In this document: positions 45,350 to 54,451 of the stretch, in pieces
Position numbering within the stretch: the first letter of the stretch is position 1
How the letters are laid out: every line of letters begins with the position of its first letter
From: Anaerococcus murdochii
Lineage (GTDB): Bacteria > Bacillota > Clostridia > Tissierellales > Peptoniphilaceae
Length of the DNA: 64,000 nucleotides
Assembly (NCBI RefSeq): GCF_019957155.1
Contig: NZ_JAIPME010000002.1
Location: 1,054,001 to 1,118,000, forward strand
Direction of reading: 5' to 3'
Translations under genes and position numbers: made by a program
The notes under the pieces: model-generated
Database searches by the model: none
What the model was told of the DNA's origin: nothing
What the model saw: only the letters and a program-made list of their open reading frames with translations

Positions 45350-45451
45350 TTGAAAAGTTCTTTCTTGTTAGTATAATGATTGTAACCAAGAAGGATAATA
45401 TATGCCCATGTAGGCACAAAAAAACCAGGAGTTGCCGCTCCTGGTTTTTTA
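45350..45451 (+). ncRNA. Putative antisense antitoxin RNA of toxin-like locus 2
   Basis: Promoter TTGAAA (45350-45355), 18-base spacer, TATAAT (45374-45379). The predicted RNA (about 45386-45451, 66 nt) starts with AAGAAGGATAA (45390-45400), repeated exactly at 45533-45543 in the opposing toxin-like gene, complementary to its codons 5-8. It ends at the shared hairpin. Same geometry as locus 1 at 2104-2309, although the sequences differ. Confidence 0.6.
45420..45451. terminator. Bidirectional terminator of toxin-like locus 2
   Basis: AAAAACCAGGAG-ttgccg-CTCCTGGTTTTTT, positioned for the end of both the antisense RNA (plus) and the peptide mRNA (minus). Confidence 0.8.
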
Positions 45452-45459
45452 TATTTGGC

Positions 45460-45555
45460 TAGTTATCGCCTTTGCGTCCGTCTAACCATTTGCAGACGTA
45501 GTAAACAACAATTTCTGCCATGACGGATATTAAGAAGGATAAAATAATCTCCATG
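45460..45555 (-). CDS. Small membrane peptide, toxin-like (31 aa), locus 2
   Basis: 31 codons from ATG 45555 with AAAGGAGGTG upstream. A single hydrophobic helix (MEIILSFLISVMAEIVVYYV) followed by CKWLDG and a polar end, matching the peptide at 2208-2309 in length, layout and the YY-x-CKWLDG block. A minus-strand TATAAT lies at about 45603-45608. Inference: type I toxin of the Fst-like class held in check by the convergent RNA. The conserved C-terminal block suggests a specific partner or membrane-exit function. Not recognised as a named family with certainty. Confidence 0.7.
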
Positions 45556-45658
45556 CAAGCACCTCCTTTCTGTTACCAGAATGGATGCGATAAAATAAGC
45601 ATTATATCATAATTCAAGCAAAACATAAATAATAAAATACCAGCAACTAATGCCGGCC

Positions 45659-46585
45659 TTAGCTATACTTATATTTCTCCCTGTTAGCCTTCAAAACTTT
45701 TTCGGAATGTTTTAGTCTTTCTAGTTCTTCTTCTGTTAATTTTAGTTTGATGGCTTTTTCCATGCCGTTTTTGCCTAGGACGCATGGGGTAGATAGGTAG
45801 ATGTCGTCAAGATCATACATGCCTTCCATGAGGGTGGCTACAAGTATTACCTTTTTCCTGTCGTTTACTATGGCGTCGATCATGGAACATACTGTATTTC
45901 CAATGCCGCACTGGGTGTGGCCCTTGCCGTCTATTACCCTCCAAGCCTTTTCTCTTACGAGGTTTTCAACGTCATCTCTTGAAAAGCTTGCTGGATTTTA
46001 TTTTAGGTATTCGTCAAATTGAAGGTTATTGATAAAGATATTTGACCAGGCTACAAATTGGCTTTCGCCATGTTCGCCAAGTACAACTCCCCTTACGTCA
46101 GCTGGGTCAATTTCTAAAAGTTTGCATAAGGTTGTATTAAGTCTTGTTGTATCAAGGGCTGTACCAGATCCGATGACTCTTTCCTTTGGAAAACCACTTG
46201 CCCTGTAAACTAAATCTGCCATTAAATCGCAAGGATTGCCCACAACTATAAAGATGCCATTAAAACCAGCTGCCACAATTTCTTTGACATAGGCTTCTGT
46301 GGCGTCTTTGAACATTTCGTATTCTTCAAGTCTGTCGCGGATGCCGTCAAGACTGCCTGTGGCGGTTACGATTATGTCCCTGTCGGCCATGTCCTTGTAG
46401 GATCCCCAGCTCATTTTTACATAGTGTGGGTAGAAGCTTGACGCATCCTCAATATCCATGGCTTGGGCCTTGGCCTTTTCTTCGATTATATCATTGTATT
46501 TTATGTCAGAAGCTATTCCCATTCTTGCTGCTGTGTAGCCAACTGCAAAGCCTACAGCTCCTGCACCGATTATTCCTAATTTCAT
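45659..46585 (-). pseudogene. L-lactate/2-hydroxyacid dehydrogenase with a premature TAA
   Basis: The frame encodes an LDH/malate-type dehydrogenase: Rossmann motif GIIGAGAVGFAVGY at the start, NPCDLMADLVY, substrate/catalytic LGEHGESQF (His about 177). After residue 195 (FDEYLK) a TAA at 45998-46000 interrupts, then the same frame continues without a shift (NPASFSRDDVENLV, GKGHTQCGIGNTV, PCVLGKNG) to the normal end. Total would be about 308 residues, usual for the family. A single nonsense change thus breaks the gene. No downstream ribosome site rescues the C-terminal part. Recent inactivation or an assembly error. Confidence 0.82.
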
Positions 46586-46724
46586 ATTTTCACCTCGTCA
46601 ATATTATAACCCAGAAACAAGAAAATGCATAATTTTTTAACAAAGTCCTTTAAACTTTGTCAGGTAATCCGATTTTTATAAAAATAAAAAAGTTTAATAA
46701 AACTATTTACATCTTGCTAGTCTT

Positions 46725-46743
46725 GTTATATAATATATATAAC
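46725..46743. promoter_or_regulatory. Palindrome over the GntR gene promoter
   Basis: GTTATAT-aatat-ATATAAC (7-bp arms) covering the -10 region (TATAAT) of the GntR gene: a probable autoregulatory operator. Confidence 0.55.
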
Positions 46744-46764
46744 ATATGGAACAAAGGAGGGCTT

Positions 46765-47142
46765 ATGTTTTTAGAAATTGATTTTAAATCTGACTTGCCT
46801 ATCTATGAGCAAATCAGAAGGGGAATAATTATTGGTCTATCCAAGGGCCAAATAAAGCCAGGTGACAAACTACCTTCTGTAAGGGAGATGGCGGAAAATA
46901 TTGGGATTAATCTCCACACTGTAAACAAGGCCTACAAGCTTTTAGAGACCGACGGCGTCCTAACCATGGACCGTAGGTTTGGAAGTTTGGTTAGTGGGGG
47001 AAATTACCCTATGAAAGATTTTGACAGTGAGAAAATGACATCAGAGCTTGACCTTTTAATTGCTATTGCCAAGCTAAAGGGCCTTAGTGAGGAAGAATTT
47101 ATAGATCATATTAATAAAAAATGGGAGAATAAAAATGACTGA
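46765..47142 (+). CDS. GntR-family regulator (YtrA subfamily)
   Basis: 125 residues from ATG 46765, with AAAGGAGG upstream; the frame is open before but runs through the promoter. Winged helix at about 8-72 (SDLPIYEQIRRGII, LPSVREMAENIGINLHTVNKAYKLLE). The short C-terminal tail instead of a ligand domain places it in the YtrA group, which usually controls neighbouring membrane-protein or ABC genes. It overlaps the next gene by 8 bases. Confidence 0.88.
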   Translation: MFLEIDFKSDLPIYEQIRRGIIIGLSKGQIKPGDKLPSVREMAENIGINLHTVNKAYKLLETDGVLTMDRRFGSLVSGGNYPMKDFDSEKMTSELDLLIAIAKLKGLSEEEFIDHINKKWENKND

Positions 47143-48229
47143 AGCAAGATTTATAGCAGTAAATTATACATTTGTCCTTGTAATGGTTGGCATAATCCAA
47201 GTCTTTGTCCAGACTTTTTCTAAAAAAGGCTACACACTTGGAGTTTCTGTCCCAAAAGATATAGGAGAGACAGAAACCATGAAGCAAATTCTAATAGATT
47301 ATAAGATAATGACTCTGACTTTGACAATTTTTCTTGGTCTTGTCCAGTATTTTGCCTCCTACCTTACAGAGTCAGTTGGCATAATTACACTCGTCTTTTT
47401 TATAAGTATTGCCCTTTTGTCTTTACCTCTAATAATTTACAATAAAAATCTCAAAAATATGACACAGGGGCTAAGCCAAGACAAGAGGAAAATCATCGCC
47501 ATCGACAACAATGAAGGCAAGGCTGACTTAAGGAAAATAATGGCCATTGCCTACGGAGCATCTCTTTTATTAATAATAGGAGTAAGCTTATTTTTATATA
47601 TAAATTACGACAAAATTGGCGATAAAATCATTATGCACACTGATTTTGAAGGAAATGTTACAGATATGAGGGATAAAACCTACCTCAATGTATTTTACCC
47701 AAGCCTAGTAAGTGCAGGAATGCTTTTGATGTTTTATCTGATAAATCTCATGGTTATTAAGGTTAGGCCAAGGATTTCAAAGGAAAACCCAGAAAAATCT
47801 TTGGCAAATAGTAGAAAAGCCCAAAAAGTTTGGACCTATTACTTGGGCCTAAATGCCTTTGTCATGACCTTACTTTTTGAAATCGGAGTTAATTACCTAG
47901 CCCTAAAAAATACTAGCATTCCTTTGTATATCCTAACTGGTCTTACAATTATATTATCAATCGGTGGTGTGATTTACCTTGGTATCAAGGTAGGAACTGA
48001 CGGTTCAAGACTTGATAAGATGGAAGATTTTTCATTTGAGGAAGATGACAAGTATTGGATTTTGGGAGCTGGTTTTTATAACAACCCAGATGATCCAGCA
48101 ATTTTTGTGCCAAAAAGAGTGGGAGTTGGCTATACAATCAATATAGGTAGGCCTTTGGGCAAGTTTATATTAATTCTAACCTTTTCCATCCTTATCTTTT
48201 CTCTAGTTTCCATGTTTATATTTAAATAA
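47135..48229 (+). CDS. DUF1648/DUF5808-type membrane protein
   Basis: 364 residues with about eight membrane helices. The segment KIIMHTDFEGNVTDMRDK matches the DUF1648 motif of SdpI-like proteins, and the late WILGAGFYNNPDDPAIFVPKR block is DUF5808. Such proteins are commonly encoded with YtrA-type GntR regulators. Known relatives (SdpI) give immunity to a killing peptide; whether this one does is not known. Coupled by overlap to the regulator. A terminator (CCTCCTTGC/GCAGGGAGG, T6) follows at 48239-48272. Confidence 0.75.
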   Translation: MTEARFIAVNYTFVLVMVGIIQVFVQTFSKKGYTLGVSVPKDIGETETMKQILIDYKIMTLTLTIFLGLVQYFASYLTESVGIITLVFFISIALLSLPLIIYNKNLKNMTQGLSQDKRKIIAIDNNEGKADLRKIMAIAYGASLLLIIGVSLFLYINYDKIGDKIIMHTDFEGNVTDMRDKTYLNVFYPSLVSAGMLLMFYLINLMVIKVRPRISKENPEKSLANSRKAQKVWTYYLGLNAFVMTLLFEIGVNYLALKNTSIPLYILTGLTIILSIGGVIYLGIKVGTDGSRLDKMEDFSFEEDDKYWILGAGFYNNPDDPAIFVPKRVGVGYTINIGRPLGKFILILTFSILIFSLVSMFIFK

Positions 48230-48383
48230 AATTCTAATTTCCTCCTTGCGGGTAAAGCAGGGAGGATTTTTTATACAATAATTCATATTCATTATTCATC
48301 TTGTTAAATAATTGGTATAAAATTTCACAAATCTATGTTATAATTAGGGAAGAAAAGGATTTTATAGATAGGGAGGAAATCTT

Positions 48384-49538
48384 ATGGATGTTTACGAAAT
48401 AGCACTCAAAAAACATGAAGAATGGCAAGGCAAGGTTGCAACAGAGGTTAAGGCAAAGGTCTTAAATGCGGAAGACCTAACCTACGCCTACACACCAGGC
48501 GTGGCAGAGCCTTGCAGGAAAATCCACGAAGATGAAAGCAAGGCATATGTCTACACTTCAAAGGCAAACACAATCGCAGTTGTTTCTGATGGTTCAGCTG
48601 TTCTTGGCCTTGGCAATATCGGACCAAAGGCTGCTATGCCTGTTATGGAAGGTAAGGCTGTACTTTTTAAGGAATTTGGCGATGTAAATGCTGTCCCAAT
48701 CGTCCTTGACACCCAAGACGCAGATCAAATTATAGAGACAGTCAAAAACATTGCCCCAGGTTTTGGCGGAATCAATCTTGAGGATATTTCTTCACCAAGG
48801 TGCGTTTATATAGAAAATAAACTCAAGGAAATCCTTGATATTCCAGTCTTCCACGACGATCAACACGGCACAGCCATTGTAACTGTGGCAGCTTTGATAA
48901 ATGCCCTAAAGATTGTAAATAAAAAGGTAAGTGACATCAAAGTAGTAATTTCTGGAGCAGGTGCCGCTGGCTATTCTATTACCAAACTTCTTCTAGATTT
49001 AGGAGTTAAAAATATCATCGCCTGTGATTCAAAAGGCACAATCAACAAAACCCACCTCGAAGGCTCAAACCCTGTTAAGGCCGAGCTTGCAAAGATAACC
49101 AACAAAGACAACCTTGTTGGCAGCCTCAAAGAAGCCATCAAGGGATGCGATGTTTTTGTTGGAGTTTCTGCCCCAGGTGTTATTGACGAGGCTGACATAA
49201 AAAATATGGCGGCTGACCCAATTGTCTTTGCCATGGCAAATCCAGTGCCTGAAATCGATCCAGCCCTCGCCAAGGAAGCAGGTGCTGCGGTTGTTGCCAC
49301 AGGTAGGTCAGATTTCCCTAACCAAATCAACAACGTCCTAGCCTTCCCAGGTATTTTCAGAGGTGCTCTAGATGCCCACGCAGAAGAAATCACAGACTCC
49401 ATGAAACTTGCCGCAGCAAAGGCTCTTGCAGGTCTTGTAAGCGAAGAGAAACTCTCAGCCGACTACGTAATTCCAGGTGCTTTCGAAGAAGGCGTTGCAG
49501 ATGCAGTAGCAAAAGCTGTAAAGGCTGAAATCAAGTAG
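48384..49538 (+). CDS. NAD(P)-dependent malic enzyme
   Basis: 384 residues, the short bacterial form. YTPGVAEPCR, VSDGSAVLGLGNIGP, FGGINLEDISSPRC (metal ligands), PVFHDDQHGTAIV and the Rossmann VVISGAGAAGYSI are present. It decarboxylates malate to pyruvate with NAD(P) reduction. Lacks the C-terminal phosphotransacetylase-like domain of MaeB. GGGAGG precedes ATG. Monocistronic. With the LDH next door broken, it may weigh more in pyruvate supply (inference). Confidence 0.92.
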   Translation: MDVYEIALKKHEEWQGKVATEVKAKVLNAEDLTYAYTPGVAEPCRKIHEDESKAYVYTSKANTIAVVSDGSAVLGLGNIGPKAAMPVMEGKAVLFKEFGDVNAVPIVLDTQDADQIIETVKNIAPGFGGINLEDISSPRCVYIENKLKEILDIPVFHDDQHGTAIVTVAALINALKIVNKKVSDIKVVISGAGAAGYSITKLLLDLGVKNIIACDSKGTINKTHLEGSNPVKAELAKITNKDNLVGSLKEAIKGCDVFVGVSAPGVIDEADIKNMAADPIVFAMANPVPEIDPALAKEAGAAVVATGRSDFPNQINNVLAFPGIFRGALDAHAEEITDSMKLAAAKALAGLVSEEKLSADYVIPGAFEEGVADAVAKAVKAEIK

Positions 49539-49554
49539 ACAAAACTTTAAAAGC

Positions 49555-49707
49555 AAGAAGGGAAATGTTCGGTTGAAATTTCCTGACACATTTCGTCACC
49601 CCCCCGCGCCCTTTCGACGACCGGAGGGAGGAGAAATCTTATAAAGGCAAGACCAAGTAAAATATTGATGTTCAAATATCAGACCACCCCAAGCGGGGTG
49701 GCTTTTT
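49555..49707 (+). terminator. Repeat-tail fragment and terminator
   Basis: 49600-49640 carries CCCTTTCGACGACCGGAGGGAGGAGAAATCTT, related (in pieces) to the GAGATTTCTCC...GGTCGAAACG tails of the large repeats. It is followed by a strong terminator CCACCCC-aagc-GGGGTGG and TTTTTAT at 49684-49707. Confidence 0.6.
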
Positions 49708-49787
49708 ATGTCCATTTTTAAATTGAATATAGGCCTAAAACTAGTAAAATAATAGGAGTTTGAGAGAAGAAAAAGAAAGTGGATTTA

Positions 49788-50603
49788 ATGAAAAAAGATA
49801 TAAAATTAATAGCATTTGACATAGACGGAACAATTATTACCGAGGATCTCAGAGTCCTTGAAGAAACCAAAGAAATAATTAAAGATTTAAAGAAAAGGGG
49901 AATCCAAATCGTCCTTTGCACAGGCAGGAGTTTTAACGGATTTTACTGGATAAGGGAAGAGCTGGGCCTTATGGACTTTGACGATTATTCAATCACCTGC
50001 ACAGGTGCCTTTGTCAGGCAAAACGCCACAGGCAAGGCCCTTATCAAAAAGACTTTATCACCAGGCCAAGCACAGCAAATAGCAGCCAAGCTTGATGACG
50101 ACAAGATTGACGTCACCATCCACACTAGGGACATCCTTTATAACAAGGCAAGAAAGCCAAATAAATATTTCCTAATAGACAAGTATAAGATGAGGATGCC
50201 TTGGCTTAGGTATGAGAATATGGAGGACATCCACGATGACTTGGCCAGGGTTTGCTTTGAAAGCGATATTAAAACCCTTGATGAATTTGAAAAAAGATAC
50301 AAGGACGACTTCAAAGAAGACTATAAGTATATGAGAAATGACCCAACCATCATTGAAGTCCTAAACAAATATGCTGGCAAGTCTGAAACCCTAGCGGAAC
50401 TTGCGGATATGCTTGAGATTAAAATGGATGAGGTTATGTATTTTGGCGACGGAGCAAATGATGTCAAATCTTTAGAGGCCGTGGGAGTCGGAGTTGCCAT
50501 GGGTAATGCTGGCGATGTTACAAAAGAGGCCGCTGATTTTGTAATTGACACCAACGACACACCTGCCATTGCAGAATTTTTGAGAGAATATTTTAATGAC
50601 TAA
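49788..50603 (+). CDS. Cof-type HAD-superfamily phosphatase
   Basis: About 271 residues. Motif I FDIDGTIITE, motif II CTGRSFNGFYW, FGDGANDVKSLEAV and GVAMGNAGDVTKEAADFV: a Cof/YbjI-like HAD hydrolase with C2 cap. Start uncertain (ATG 49788 or GTG 49779; no strong ribosome site). It overlaps the MBL-fold gene by 8 bases, heading a four-gene coupled operon with walJ-like, ttcA-like and uppP genes. Substrate unknown. Confidence 0.85.
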   Translation: MKKDIKLIAFDIDGTIITEDLRVLEETKEIIKDLKKRGIQIVLCTGRSFNGFYWIREELGLMDFDDYSITCTGAFVRQNATGKALIKKTLSPGQAQQIAAKLDDDKIDVTIHTRDILYNKARKPNKYFLIDKYKMRMPWLRYENMEDIHDDLARVCFESDIKTLDEFEKRYKDDFKEDYKYMRNDPTIIEVLNKYAGKSETLAELADMLEIKMDEVMYFGDGANDVKSLEAVGVGVAMGNAGDVTKEAADFVIDTNDTPAIAEFLREYFND

Positions 50604-51387
50604 ATTTGTAGTTTTATCGTCAGGATCTTCTGGAAATTCAGTTTTCATCGAACACGACGGGACAAAAATTTTGGTTGATGCCGGCTTTTCTGGTAGGCAA
50701 ATCGAAAGACTCCTCGAAAGTGTTGGCGAATCGGCAACAAGACTTGACGGAATTTTCCTAACCCACGAGCACGCCGACCATGCCAAGGGTGCGGCAGTCC
50801 TTGCCAAGAGGTTTAAAATCCCACTTTATGCCAACAGGGGGACATGGAAGGCCATCCTTCCCAAGACCAAGAATTTCAAGGAAGAACTCATAGGAGAATT
50901 TAAGTCCAACGAGTTTTTAAATTTTAAATCCATGGATATTTATCCGATTTCAACCTACCATGACGCCAACGAGCCGGTAGGTTTTATACTTTACCTAGGC
51001 AACAAAAAAATTACGCTGCTCACAGATACAGGTGTGATTGACGATAAGATTGCCTACCAAATCAAGGGGTCTGATATTTATTACCTAGAGGCTAACCACG
51101 ACCTTGAGGCCCTAAAAATTGGCCCTTATCCCTATAATTTAAAACTCAGGGTCATGGGCAAGATGGGCCATTTGTCAAACGACCAGGCCGCAGAAATCCT
51201 AGGTGACGCCCTAGAAGGCAGGGGAGAAGCTGTTTTTCTTTCCCATTTGTCAACCACAAACAACACCGAAGAATTATCCAAAATCACTGTCGAGACCTAC
51301 CTCAAAGGTCTAGGCCTTGACACCGACAAGGATATATCGCTTGAAGTGTCCAAAAGATACGAACCATCAAGGAAAATCATACTATGA
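50596..51387 (+). CDS. walJ: MBL-fold hydrolase, WalJ/YycJ family
   Basis: 263 residues. SSGSSGNSVFIE and the metal site THEHADH (about 55-61), then TDTG and the late LSHLS motif of beta-lactamase-fold hydrolases. Close to WalJ/YycJ, usually next to walRK, where it coordinates wall metabolism or 5'-3' DNA processing; here walRK is absent from the neighbourhood. Coupled (ATGA) to the following gene. Confidence 0.85.
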   Translation: MTKFVVLSSGSSGNSVFIEHDGTKILVDAGFSGRQIERLLESVGESATRLDGIFLTHEHADHAKGAAVLAKRFKIPLYANRGTWKAILPKTKNFKEELIGEFKSNEFLNFKSMDIYPISTYHDANEPVGFILYLGNKKITLLTDTGVIDDKIAYQIKGSDIYYLEANHDLEALKIGPYPYNLKLRVMGKMGHLSNDQAAEILGDALEGRGEAVFLSHLSTTNNTEELSKITVETYLKGLGLDTDKDISLEVSKRYEPSRKIIL

Positions 51388-52196
51388 CAGACATAAAAGA
51401 AATTGAAAAATCACTTATAAAAAAATATAGAAAAGAGCTTTGGTCGCCCTTTATCAAAGCGGTCAAGGAATTTAATTTAATCGAAGAAGGTGATAAGGTA
51501 GGAGTTGCCATATCTGGTGGCAAGGATTCACTAATCTTAGCCAAACTTATCGAGGAACTTCACAAACATTCACCGGTCAAATTTGACGTAGAATACCTAT
51601 GCATGAACCCTGGCTACGACGAAGAAAATTTGAATTTACTAAAAGAAAATCTCGCCTATCTTAAAATCCCAGCCAAGATTTACGACTCTAGAGTCTTTGA
51701 TATTTCAGAGACCTTGGCCGATGGGGGCAATCCTTGCTATCTTTGCGCGAGGATGAGGAGGGGCTTTCTCTATGCCAAGGCAAAGGAACTTGGTTGTAAC
51801 AAATTAGCCCTTGGCCACCACTTAAACGACGTAATCGAAACTATCATGATCAACGTCCTCTATGCGGGTAATTACAAGACTATGAAGCCAAAGCTAACCG
51901 CCCAAAATTTTGATGATATGCTACTTATAAGACCTCTTTATTATCTGAGGGAAGATGATATCATCAGGTGGAGGGACTTTGCGGAATTAAGGGCCCTTGA
52001 TTGTGCTTGCACAGTCACCAAATCGAGCGAATCCCACACCAGAAAAAAGGTCAAAGAACTTATAGCAGACCTTAGGAAGGATAATCCAAATGTGGAAATG
52101 TCTATCCTAAGATCATCAGAAAATGTCAATTGCGACATGGTCCTAGCCTACCAAATAAAGGGCGAAAAACACTCATTCATGGAGGAATTTAAATGA
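51384..52196 (+). CDS. TtcA-like tRNA thiolation enzyme (PP-loop ATPase)
   Basis: 270 residues. PP-loop SGGKDSLIL (about 47), CYLCARMRRGFL (CxxC, about 116) and ALGHHLNDVIET match TtcA/TilS-related ATP pyrophosphatases that bind an Fe-S cluster and thiolate tRNA cytidine 32. A later Cys pair is in DCACTVTKSSE. It might instead be another member of the TtcA/TtuA group, so the exact tRNA target is not sure. Overlaps its neighbours by ATGA on both sides. Confidence 0.8.
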   Translation: MTDIKEIEKSLIKKYRKELWSPFIKAVKEFNLIEEGDKVGVAISGGKDSLILAKLIEELHKHSPVKFDVEYLCMNPGYDEENLNLLKENLAYLKIPAKIYDSRVFDISETLADGGNPCYLCARMRRGFLYAKAKELGCNKLALGHHLNDVIETIMINVLYAGNYKTMKPKLTAQNFDDMLLIRPLYYLREDDIIRWRDFAELRALDCACTVTKSSESHTRKKVKELIADLRKDNPNVEMSILRSSENVNCDMVLAYQIKGEKHSFMEEFK

Positions 52197-53065
52197 TAAT
52201 CGACCTATTAAAAGTCCTAATTTTATCAATAGTAGAAGGGGTTACAGAATTTTTGCCCGTTTCATCAACAGGCCACCTTATTCTTGTAAACCAATTTGTA
52301 AAACTCGAACCAGAAGGCTTTTCAAACGCCTTTAACGTAATTATCCAGCTAGGAGCCATCCTATCTGTAGTTGTCCTTTACTTTGAAAGGCTCAACCCTT
52401 GGACAAAATCAAAGATTAGGCTTCCGAAAAATTACGATGAATTAAATGGCCAATCAAAAGCATATTTTATCCTAAGCCACCCAGATAAAAAAACTATAAA
52501 TTTGTGGTTTAAGGTCATTGTCGGAGTTCTTCCAGCCATGGTCCTAGGTCTTTTATTTGACGACTTGATTGACCAATACCTTTTTAATCCAATGACCGTA
52601 GCCGCCATGCTCCTTGTCTGGGGTCTAATAATAATTTTCGTTGAAAAGAGAAATAAAAATATCAAATACGAATCTTTGGCAGACGTCCCATACACAACAA
52701 TATTGATGATAGGATTTTTCCAATGCTTGGCCATGGTCCCAGGCACATCAAGATCAGCCGCCACAATCATAGGCGCCATGGTCCTAGGCTTATCTAGGCC
52801 TGCCGCTGCAGAATTTTCCTTCTTCCTAGCCATCCCAACCATGCTAGGAGCGACACTTTTAAAACTTGTCAAAAACCTAGGAGGATTTTCGGGAAACCAA
52901 TGGGCCTTAATCCTAATCGGCATGGTCCTATCCTTTATAGTAGCCTTTGTAGTAATCAAGAAATTCCTAGCCTACGTCAAAAAACACGACTTCATACCAT
53001 TTGGAATCTATAGGATAATCCTTGCAGTAGTTGTTTTTGCCTATTTTCTAATAGTAAATAAATAA
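52193..53065 (+). CDS. uppP: Undecaprenyl-diphosphatase UppP (BacA)
   Basis: 290 residues, about eight membrane helices. Signature motifs VEGVTEFLPVSSTGHLIL (about 15-32) and MVPGTSRSAATIIGAM (about 180) carry the catalytic Glu, Ser and Arg. It regenerates undecaprenyl phosphate for wall synthesis and gives bacitracin tolerance. Last gene of the coupled operon; it ends before a terminator with a long branched loop (53074-53150). Confidence 0.94.
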   Translation: MIIDLLKVLILSIVEGVTEFLPVSSTGHLILVNQFVKLEPEGFSNAFNVIIQLGAILSVVVLYFERLNPWTKSKIRLPKNYDELNGQSKAYFILSHPDKKTINLWFKVIVGVLPAMVLGLLFDDLIDQYLFNPMTVAAMLLVWGLIIIFVEKRNKNIKYESLADVPYTTILMIGFFQCLAMVPGTSRSAATIIGAMVLGLSRPAAAEFSFFLAIPTMLGATLLKLVKNLGGFSGNQWALILIGMVLSFIVAFVVIKKFLAYVKKHDFIPFGIYRIILAVVVFAYFLIVNK

Positions 53066-53073
53066 GAATAAAT

Positions 53074-53150
53074 AAAAAACGGTATTTTTGACCTGAATTC
53101 CTCCATCCGCATCCCGGATTTTGGTTTTTAGGCCATTATTACCGTTTTTT
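53074..53150 (+). terminator. Terminator with nested hairpin
   Basis: AAAAAACGGTA (53074-53084) pairs with TACCGTTTTTT (53140-53150); an ATCCG/CGGAT hairpin sits in the loop. Confidence 0.65.
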
Positions 53151-53203
53151 TATTTCTATAAATTTTATCTTTATAAAGGAAGGGCTTATTATATATTATA
53201 AAG

Positions 53204-54217
53204 CTAAATTTCTTCCAAAAATCCTTTGATTTCCTCTTCTTTTGTTCTGAAAGTAGTTACAAGTCTTATAATTTTTTTGTCTTCTTTTTCTCCGGTTATT
53301 TCAAATTGTGCGATTTTTTGCCATTTTTCAAGTTGGTTGTCATCCAAAATTACAAAAATTTGGTTGGATTCGAATGGATAGGCTAATTTGTAGCCTTTTT
53401 TATCAAGGCAATCCGCTAAAATTTTTGCCATTTGGTAGGCTTTTTTGGATCCCTTTAGGTAAAAGTCTTGGTCTTTGAAGACTGTCTCCCACATGATTCC
53501 AGAAATGAAACCCTTGGCCAGCATAGTGCCTTTTTGTTTGATGAGGTTATTCATATCTTTTTTTAATTCGTTATTTACTACCACTAGGGCTTCGCCAAAT
53601 AAGAGGCCAGCCTTGGTCCCGCCAAGATAGAAGATGTCGCAAAGCTTGGTTAAATCCTTTAGGTCGTAGTCACATTTTTCTGATGCGAGGGCGGCTGCCA
53701 TTCTTGCCCCATCTATGAAAAGATAGAGGTCATTTGCCCTGCAATAGGCGTAGATTTCTTCAAGTTCTTTTTTCTTATATAAGGTGCCTAGCTCTGTTGT
53801 GTTTGAAATGTAGACTTTTTTTGGGACAGTCATATATTCGGTGGTGAAGGTTTGGTAGGATTTTTTGATTGAATCCTTGGTTAATTTTCCGTTTTCTGCT
53901 TCAATTAGTTCGATTTTAAGGCCAGTCGCTTCGATAGATCCTGCTTCGTGACCCTCAATGTGGCCTGTATTGGCGGAAAGGATTGAATCTTGTTGGCGCA
54001 TGCCAGCTGCAGCCCCAATTATATTTGCTCCTGTACCTCCTGGGAGTAAGTAAATGTCTACATTTTCATCTCCTAGGGCTTTTTTTATGAGTTTTCTGGC
54101 ATTTTCGCTATGGGGATCTGTCCCGTATCCAGGATTTTTTTCGTCTATGGCTTCTTTTAGGGCATCGAGGATTTGAGGATAGCATATTGAGTTATAATCA
54201 TTTACAAAAAAATACAT
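53204..54217 (-). CDS. ltaE: Low-specificity L-threonine aldolase
   Basis: 337 residues from ATG 54217 (MYFFVNDYNS), with GGAGGG 5 bases upstream; 11 more codons are open upstream but lack support. PLP Lys in YLGGTKAGLLFG (about 202), FIDGARMAAAL (about 170) and NPGYGTDPHSENA at the N-terminus. It cleaves threonine to glycine and acetaldehyde. It thus connects to the threonine operon at 22-27 kb, although unlinked. Confidence 0.9.
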   Translation of the reverse strand: MYFFVNDYNSICYPQILDALKEAIDEKNPGYGTDPHSENARKLIKKALGDENVDIYLLPGGTGANIIGAAAGMRQQDSILSANTGHIEGHEAGSIEATGLKIELIEAENGKLTKDSIKKSYQTFTTEYMTVPKKVYISNTTELGTLYKKKELEEIYAYCRANDLYLFIDGARMAAALASEKCDYDLKDLTKLCDIFYLGGTKAGLLFGEALVVVNNELKKDMNNLIKQKGTMLAKGFISGIMWETVFKDQDFYLKGSKKAYQMAKILADCLDKKGYKLAYPFESNQIFVILDDNQLEKWQKIAQFEITGEKEDKKIIRLVTTFRTKEEEIKGFLEEI

Positions 54218-54339
54218 ATTTCCCTCCTTTTTTTTAGTGCTTGCTACCAATATTATATCAAAAATTGTTTAAAAAATTAAAATAATTATATTATAGAACG
54301 CTTTCCAGCAGTATATGAAAAGAGATTGCCAAAATATAA

Positions 54340-54390
54340 CAATAATTATTATCAAATAGTATTGATATTCATTATCCCCTATGATATCAT
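54340..54390 (+). promoter_or_regulatory. Iron-responsive feo promoter (Fur-like boxes)
   Basis: TTGATA (54362-54367), 17-base spacer, TATCAT (54385-54390). GATATTCATTATC (54364-54376) overlaps the -35 box and resembles a Fur-type 6-1-6 repeat; AATAATTATTATCA just upstream is a second box-like sequence. Repression by Fur or a DtxR-type regulator when iron is plentiful is inferred. Confidence 0.55.
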
Positions 54391-54451
54391 ATAGCTATAA
54401 AGAGAGGTTTTAACTCGATTTACATATATATATGTGTGGAAAGGAGCTTTT

